The notes under the pieces were generated by a model. It did no database searches. It was not told where the DNA came from and was given only the letters and a program-made list of their open reading frames with translations. Shown in pieces: positions 14,896 to 20,000 of a DNA stretch of 20,000 nucleotides. The position numbers and the translations under genes are program-made. The stretch is from Leptospira weilii (GTDB lineage Bacteria; Spirochaetota; Leptospiria; Leptospirales; Leptospiraceae), in the NCBI RefSeq assembly GCF_006874765.1, contig NZ_CP040840.1, positions 1,060,001-1,080,000 on the forward strand. Reading direction: 5' to 3'. Positions within the stretch are counted from its first letter, which is position 1, and each line of letters opens with the position of its first letter.

Positions 14896-15104
14896 TTTTT
14901 TGTTTTTTTAGCTAAAAGTTGAAATTTTAGATATGGAGAAGGCTAAAAAGCAGAAATGACCTAACTTGGTTGCCGATAATAAATGGAGATTAAGGATAAA
15001 GAATTTAACTAGTTCTTTTACCTTATATACAGCAAAGTTACTTTATCCTATTTCTAATCGGGCTATGGGATAGCGGCAATTAAAAAAGGAAGTTTAAATC
15101 ACAA

Positions 15105-16370
15105 ATGATAATGATCGAGGATGTTTCAAAATTCAATTTCGAAACTGTAAAAATTGATCCGTTCTGGAATTTGGGTAGCGAGCGAGAATTAAAAGCGCAC
15201 AGAATTCATTCATATCCGGCTAAGTTTCCTGCTTTTATTGCAACTAAGGCATTCGAATTTGCTCGTAGCCAGAATCAAAATCTCGACAAAGTGGCTGATA
15301 TTTTCTGTGGATGCGGAACTACGGCTTTCGAAGCTGCCCGGAGTGGAATAGATTTTTGGGGTTGCGATATTAATCCCGTAGCCACTATGATTGCGAAAGC
15401 AAAAAGTCAAAAATACCAAACGTATAGACTCAATAAGTATAAAAACGAAATATTGAAGCAAGCTAAGAGTATTCCTTTCAATAAGGTTGAGATGATAAAT
15501 AACGAAAGGCTTAGATATTGGCATACAAAGAAGACTTTATTCGAACTCAGTAGATTAAAACAAGCGATCCATTTCTGTGTTCCTGAGAATAGTAATTATC
15601 GGCTTTTTTTTATCTGTGCATTTTCGAATATTCTTAAAGCATCATCCTTATGGCTTACAAAATCAATTAAGCCACAACTTGATAAGACAAAGAAAACAAA
15701 GAATATTCTTTTCTTATATAATGAACAATGCGACTTCATGATACAGGCGAATGATGAAAGTGGTACTTTAAGCAATTCCAAAATAGATATACAGACTGGA
15801 AATTTCCTTAATGAAAATGTTAGCTTTCCGAAAGTCGATTTAGTCGTAACTAGTCCGCCTTATGTAACTTCCTATGAATATGCAGATTTACATCAGCTTT
15901 CGTCGATGTGGTTAGATTTCGCAACTGATTACCGGATTCTACGAAATGGGTCGATTGGTAGTCTCCAGCATGATTACAATTTTAATAGCGAGTGGAAAAA
16001 TCTGAATGAAAGTGGAACTAAAATTGTTTCCAAATTAATTTATCAAAATAAAAGAAAGGCTAAATCTGTAGCAAAATATTTCCTGGATATGCAAAAAGTA
16101 GCTTTAAAGTCATATGAAATCTTAAACAAAAAAGGAATCGCTTTTTTTGTAATTGGTAATACTGAATATAAAAAAGTCCGCATCGATAATGCCCTCCATT
16201 TAGCTCAATCCCTCAATCAAGCTGGATTTAAAAAAATCTTAACATCAAAAAGGAAAATAAGTAAGAAAATTCTTACTCCATATCGAGATAAAGGTGGACG
16301 ATTCACAACAGACTCAGCAGGGCGGAGAGTCTACAGTGAAGAGTTTATCTTAATCGGAATAAAAGGATAG
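15105..16370 (+). CDS. DNA methyltransferase (TSPPY type, predicted N4-cytosine or N6-adenine)
   Basis: A 421-residue amino-methyltransferase. An N-terminal HRIHSYPAKFPA motif (32-43) is typical of this group. The SAM-binding motif I, ADIFCGCGTT (64-73), is followed by the acidic-end strand GCDINP (86-91), and the catalytic motif IV is TSPPY at 249-253. The SAM-binding half precedes the catalytic half. TSPPY favours N4-cytosine methylation but does not exclude adenine. About 165 residues between the motifs may carry target recognition. It is first in a three-gene operon; the kinase gene starts five bases after its stop. The ATG at 15105 has AAGGAAG 12 bases upstream; an in-frame ATG at 15111 is an alternative start. 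No nuclease gene follows in the operon, so it may act as a regulated solitary methyltransferase or as the self-marking arm of a conflict system. Confidence 0.85.
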   Translation: MIMIEDVSKFNFETVKIDPFWNLGSERELKAHRIHSYPAKFPAFIATKAFEFARSQNQNLDKVADIFCGCGTTAFEAARSGIDFWGCDINPVATMIAKAKSQKYQTYRLNKYKNEILKQAKSIPFNKVEMINNERLRYWHTKKTLFELSRLKQAIHFCVPENSNYRLFFICAFSNILKASSLWLTKSIKPQLDKTKKTKNILFLYNEQCDFMIQANDESGTLSNSKIDIQTGNFLNENVSFPKVDLVVTSPPYVTSYEYADLHQLSSMWLDFATDYRILRNGSIGSLQHDYNFNSEWKNLNESGTKIVSKLIYQNKRKAKSVAKYFLDMQKVALKSYEILNKKGIAFFVIGNTEYKKVRIDNALHLAQSLNQAGFKKILTSKRKISKKILTPYRDKGGRFTTDSAGRRVYSEEFILIGIKG

Positions 16371-16375
16371 ATCAA

Positions 16376-18607
16376 ATGTCTGAAGGCGAACATCTTTCGA
16401 TAAGACCGTACGCACGATTACTCACCATGCTAGGTGAACAGTTGATAAAAAATGAAAGAATTGCATTGATTGAATTAATAAAAAATGCGTATGACGCTGA
16501 TGCTGACTGGGTAAAAATTTCGTTTTTAGGCTTTGACGAAAATTTTAATCAAGACGAGAGCTCAAAGATCATAATTGAAGATTCCGGAACCGGAATGGAT
16601 TATAAGGTTATTGTAAATCATTTTTTGAATCCTGCAACTCCTGAGAAAAAAAGAAAGAAAAATTCCAATAAAAGCAAAACTCCAAAGGGAAGAATTATCC
16701 AAGGAGAGAAAGGGATTGGTAGATTTGCAATATTAAAATTAGGTAGGAAAGTTGAAATTATAACAAAGACAAAAAATGAATCAAGGGAAATTTTCATAGA
16801 GTATGATTTTATAAAGTACGATGACGAATTTCTTTCTGAACATGGAAAAGAAAAGGATTTGTTTATTGATGACATACGAGTATTGGTTCAGCAGAGAGAG
16901 TCGGAATCATTTTTGAAAAAAAAGATTAACTTAGGAACTCGTGAAATAGAGAAAAGCAAGCACGGGACAATTATTAAAATTTCAAATTTAAAAGGGAGTT
17001 GGTCAAAACAAAAGATCAAATTAGTATATAATGATCTTGCTCGTTTGCAATCGATTTTTCCATTTAAAAATAAATCTAAAGACTTTGAAGTGTTTATCTA
17101 TAAGGACCAACAGCACCTCAATTTTCAGAACCAATATTTAGAAAAATTAGATATTTTATTGAAGGATAGATCGGTACTCCAGATTGAAGACGGAGTCTTT
17201 GACGCTTCTAGGATGGAATTTCGCTATAAGCTTAATGGCAAGGCCCAATTGATTTCAATATTTGATCCGGAGGTGACTGGATTAAAAGTTTTTAAAGATA
17301 AATTCGAAGTTGGAGGTGAAATCCTAAAGAATCGACAAGTTGAATGTGGTTCATTTAAATTTGGATTTTATATTTTCGATTTTTCTAAACAAGCTCCAGC
17401 AAGATTTCTTTTAGATCGAGAAGATAAAGGCTTAATTAAAGAGAATCGGATTTATCTTTATCGAGACGATATTAGGGTCTATCCCTACGGAGAGCCTGAT
17501 GATGATTGGTTGAAAATAGATGCATATCGGGGTACGATTAGTGCAGGAGATTTTTTAAGCAACGATCAGGTCGTAGGTTTTGTAAAAATTACTCATGTCG
17601 ATAATCCAAATCTAAAAGATAAAACGAATAGAGAAGGCCTTATTGAAGAGGGGAATGCGACTGATGATTTTATCTCAATAATACAAACCTTCTTGTCATA
17701 TATTAGAAAAAAAGAATATAAAAAATATAGAATTGATTTAATCAATAAGAATGATCAGGATATTTTCAGGTCGGAGATTATTTTAGCAGAAATCGAAAAT
17801 ATTAAGCCTTTGCTTAAGGGAAATTCAAAAGCAATTGAAGCGTTGGAGAAGATTGAGACTGATTACATTACTGAAAGAAAGTATTTGATTCGAAGAGCTG
17901 AAACGACTGAAGAGTTGGCCGGAGTAGGGCTTTCGGTAGAAACTGCTTCGCATGATATTATGGCAATAATGCTTAAGGTGTTATCGAATATTGATTCACT
18001 TATAAAGGATTTTATATCGGAAGATGTAATCGACAAAGAGCTTCTTTTGTCAGAATTACAATCTATTAGAGGTGGGATGAGTTTTATTGAGAGTCAGTTG
18101 AAAGATATTCAGTTGCTCTTTAAATCATCTAAACAAAGAAGGAAAAATATTCGAGTTCGCGATATTGTTGATAAGGTAATTAAAATATACAATCGCTATT
18201 TGAACAAAGAAAATATTCAGTGTAAAATTGTCGAAGACTCCTCCCCTCTTGTTGCAAAAACTACGGATGCTGTATTGCTTCAATTATTCTTAAACTTATT
18301 CGATAATTCTCTGTATTGGCTGCAGCAAATTTCATTGAAAACAAAAAAAATAGAAATTCATCTGGAAGGCAATGAAGGTCGACTTATCTTTTCTGACAAT
18401 GGGCCTGGCATTCCTAAATCAGATGTTCCTTATATTTTTGAACCCTTTTATTCTGGTAAGGGAGAGGAGGGGAGAGGATTGGGGTTATATATAGCGAGAC
18501 AATTGTTAGAAAGAAATGAATACACGATCGAACTAGCCGAATTAAAATCAGATAAGGTCTTATCTGGCGCAAATTTCTTAATTAATTTTATTTCAGAGAA
18601 AGATTAA
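16376..18607 (+). CDS. Dual-GHKL sensor: Hsp90/MORC-like ATPase fused to a histidine kinase
   Basis: A 743-residue protein with two separate GHKL ATP-binding modules. The N-terminal one is Hsp90/MutL/MORC-like: E33 and N37 in ELIKNAYDADA, D69-x-G71-x-G73 in EDSGTGMD, and the lid GEKGIGRFA at 110-118. The C-terminal one is histidine-kinase-like: a dimerisation helix pair with a candidate phosphoacceptor H526 (ETASHDIMA), N-box N644 (NLFDNSLYW), D674 (DNGPGIP), the F-box FEPFYSGK, and the G-box GRGLGLYIA at 699-707. There is no signal peptide or membrane helix, so it senses something in the cytoplasm, perhaps through the N-terminal ATPase clamp. It sits five bases after the methyltransferase and two before the receiver gene, so it almost surely signals to that receiver. 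GHKL ATPases are known in restriction-modification and other conflict loci; the double arrangement is the notable part. Confidence 0.85.
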   Translation: MSEGEHLSIRPYARLLTMLGEQLIKNERIALIELIKNAYDADADWVKISFLGFDENFNQDESSKIIIEDSGTGMDYKVIVNHFLNPATPEKKRKKNSNKSKTPKGRIIQGEKGIGRFAILKLGRKVEIITKTKNESREIFIEYDFIKYDDEFLSEHGKEKDLFIDDIRVLVQQRESESFLKKKINLGTREIEKSKHGTIIKISNLKGSWSKQKIKLVYNDLARLQSIFPFKNKSKDFEVFIYKDQQHLNFQNQYLEKLDILLKDRSVLQIEDGVFDASRMEFRYKLNGKAQLISIFDPEVTGLKVFKDKFEVGGEILKNRQVECGSFKFGFYIFDFSKQAPARFLLDREDKGLIKENRIYLYRDDIRVYPYGEPDDDWLKIDAYRGTISAGDFLSNDQVVGFVKITHVDNPNLKDKTNREGLIEEGNATDDFISIIQTFLSYIRKKEYKKYRIDLINKNDQDIFRSEIILAEIENIKPLLKGNSKAIEALEKIETDYITERKYLIRRAETTEELAGVGLSVETASHDIMAIMLKVLSNIDSLIKDFISEDVIDKELLLSELQSIRGGMSFIESQLKDIQLLFKSSKQRRKNIRVRDIVDKVIKIYNRYLNKENIQCKIVEDSSPLVAKTTDAVLLQLFLNLFDNSLYWLQQISLKTKKIEIHLEGNEGRLIFSDNGPGIPKSDVPYIFEPFYSGKGEEGRGLGLYIARQLLERNEYTIELAELKSDKVLSGANFLINFISEKD

Positions 18608-18609
18608 AA

Positions 18610-19800
18610 ATGGTAAGCTCTTTATTTAAAGGAATCGGTATTATAGTCGATGATGAACTTGAGTCTTCGGACCCCAAGAAAAATATTCATCAAATCGTAA
18701 GTCAAATAAAGGAAAAAGAAATTCCTTTTCTATCTTATTCTTCGATTCCAAAAGGAAACGTGCTAAACCACTTTCAGAATGTTTCCTTTATTCTACTTGA
18801 TTGGCGCTTTGATAAAATTGAAGAAATCGAAGGAGTGACAATGCCGGATGCTTTAGGGAAAGAAGAAACAAAAGAAAATATTGAGTTTATTCATAAAATT
18901 AAAGAAACCTGCTTTTGTCCTATTTTCATTTTTAGTAATGAAAATATAGAGGATATTACTTCTGAACTTGCTGAGGAAGGATTAGTTAAGGGTGCGAACA
19001 CAGATCATATTTTTGTAAAGTCTAAAGCGGATTTAGTTGGTGAAACCAAATTATTTGATAGCATTGAAACTTGGATAAAATCCAACGCTTCAGTTTATTT
19101 ACTCAAAGAGTGGGAAAGGGAGTATTTTAAAGCAAAAAATAAATTGTTTTTGGATTTCTATAAAATGAATCCGAGTTGGCCTAGCATTCTTTGGAAAACT
19201 TTTTCAGAGGATGGTGTTAACGAATCGTTAGAATTGGGCGAATTGATATCTCGGAATATTCATACTCGAATGACACCTTTTGAATTTAGTAAGGATGTAA
19301 TAAGCACAGATATTGTCCATAGCCAGGAAGAACTTTTAGCTGTTCTTGAAGGAGGGAGATTTACTAAAAGCGAAAATCTGCATGAAAATGACATTTCACC
19401 GGGTGATATTTTTAAATGCGGAAAAAAGTATTATGTAAATGTAAGAGCGATATGTGATTGCGTCCCAGATAGAAGCAAAGTGGGAGAAACTATTGATGAT
19501 GTTAAGTTATACTTAATTCGCGGTTCAATTATGAAGCCGAAAGATTTAGATGAAAGTTATAATTCTGGCCTAGGACTATTCTTGGAGAAAGACTCACAAT
19601 TTATAGCATATCCGATTATGGATCGGAAAGGTATTGATTTTCGTTTTCGGAATTTAGAGTTGGTTACATGGAAAGATGTTAAAGGTAAGCGAATTGGTAG
19701 GCTGCTTCCCCCATTCATTAATAGGCTTCAACAGAAGTATGCTCTATATTCTCAACGTCAAGGCTTGCCTCGTTTGCCAAGTCTTTCCTTTCCTGAATAA
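18610..19800 (+). CDS. Receiver-domain response regulator with unusual C-terminal domain
   Basis: A 396-residue protein whose first 145 residues carry a divergent receiver domain: acidic pair D14-D15 (IIVDDE), phosphoacceptor D64 at the end of a strand (FILLDW), S109 (PIFIFSN) and K137 (IFVKSKAD). This resembles the receiver group seen in conflict-system operons (Pfam Response_reg_2), not a standard transcription regulator. A long insert lies between D64 and S109. The rest (150-396) is no helix-turn-helix; it contains a helical part (LKEWEREYFKAKNKLFLDFY) and a strand-rich part (PGDIFKCGKKYYVNVRAICDC, then LYLIRGS) that I cannot name and which may be the effector or the methyltransferase contact. 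The gene begins two bases after the kinase stop, so translation is coupled. Phosphotransfer from the upstream kinase is inferred from the motifs and the gene order. Confidence 0.75.
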   Translation: MVSSLFKGIGIIVDDELESSDPKKNIHQIVSQIKEKEIPFLSYSSIPKGNVLNHFQNVSFILLDWRFDKIEEIEGVTMPDALGKEETKENIEFIHKIKETCFCPIFIFSNENIEDITSELAEEGLVKGANTDHIFVKSKADLVGETKLFDSIETWIKSNASVYLLKEWEREYFKAKNKLFLDFYKMNPSWPSILWKTFSEDGVNESLELGELISRNIHTRMTPFEFSKDVISTDIVHSQEELLAVLEGGRFTKSENLHENDISPGDIFKCGKKYYVNVRAICDCVPDRSKVGETIDDVKLYLIRGSIMKPKDLDESYNSGLGLFLEKDSQFIAYPIMDRKGIDFRFRNLELVTWKDVKGKRIGRLLPPFINRLQQKYALYSQRQGLPRLPSLSFPE

Positions 19801-19876
19801 ATTTGAATTACAATATCGGTGGTTTGCAAATGCGATCAAATAAATTAAACGTTTTCAATTGCCGAAATCTTCCAGA

Positions 19877-20000
<124 letters not shown>

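Larger units (their letters stand above)
14453..15104. other. Long gene-free spacer upstream of the methyltransferase operon
   Basis: This 652-base AT-rich stretch has no credible gene. It contains the hairpin ending the previous gene (14468-14508), an 8-bp inverted repeat (14797-14826), a TTGACA element overlapping a GACATA/TATGTC palindrome (14880-14895), and a ribosome binding site AAGGAAG (15086-15092) for the methyltransferase. The length and the operator-like elements suggest tight control of the operon, or a deleted gene. Confidence 0.5.

Overview
The window is an AT-rich (roughly 35-37% GC by eye) bacterial accessory region. Protein style, codon use and permissive spirochaete-like signal peptides suggest a Leptospira-type spirochaete, but that is inference; no rRNA, tRNA or core gene anchors it. 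The gene content (transposase, plasmid or phage-type replication genes, tyrosine recombinase, several defence-like cassettes, many orphan genes, base composition changing from block to block) points to a plasmid or an integrated mobile island.

Layout. 1-1166: most of a zinc-ribbon DDE transposase (ISXO2/IS1595-like, minus strand), cut by the window edge. 1361-2635: a minus-strand operon of an XRE-type regulator, an Imm27-type immunity protein and a putative lipoprotein. 3035-3622: a secreted protein with eight cysteines, followed by a bidirectional hairpin terminator. 3694-5444: an HNH endonuclease and an unknown partner. 5770-8705: a replication block, with a II/X-type rolling-circle Rep followed by a predicted archaeo-eukaryotic-type primase, both on the minus strand. 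A structured, gene-free stretch at 8706-9125 lies next to Rep and is the best candidate for an origin. 9126-11467: three orphan genes and a repeat-rich divergent spacer. 11468-11741: possible insertion-sequence end debris and a strong terminator. 11742-12800: a short tyrosine recombinase and a small partner. 12899-14452: a frameshifted DUF2971 gene overlapping a gene for a proteasome-like Ntn hydrolase. 15105-19800: a three-gene operon of a DNA methyltransferase, a kinase-like protein with two GHKL ATPase modules, and a receiver-domain protein. 19877-20000: the 3' end of a convergent gene.

How it fits together. Rep and primase would replicate the element and the recombinase and transposase would move it. 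The cargo reads as a defence or conflict island: methyltransferase plus phosphorelay, HNH pair, DUF2971 plus Ntn hydrolase, and an orphan immunity gene. The most interesting unit is the 15105-19800 operon. Tight spacing links a DNA methyltransferase to a kinase/receiver pair, suggesting signal-controlled DNA modification or a phosphorelay-gated conflict system. No restriction nuclease is visible in the operon as far as the window shows. The second is the DUF2971/Ntn-hydrolase pair, whose first gene is broken by one extra base in an A-run.
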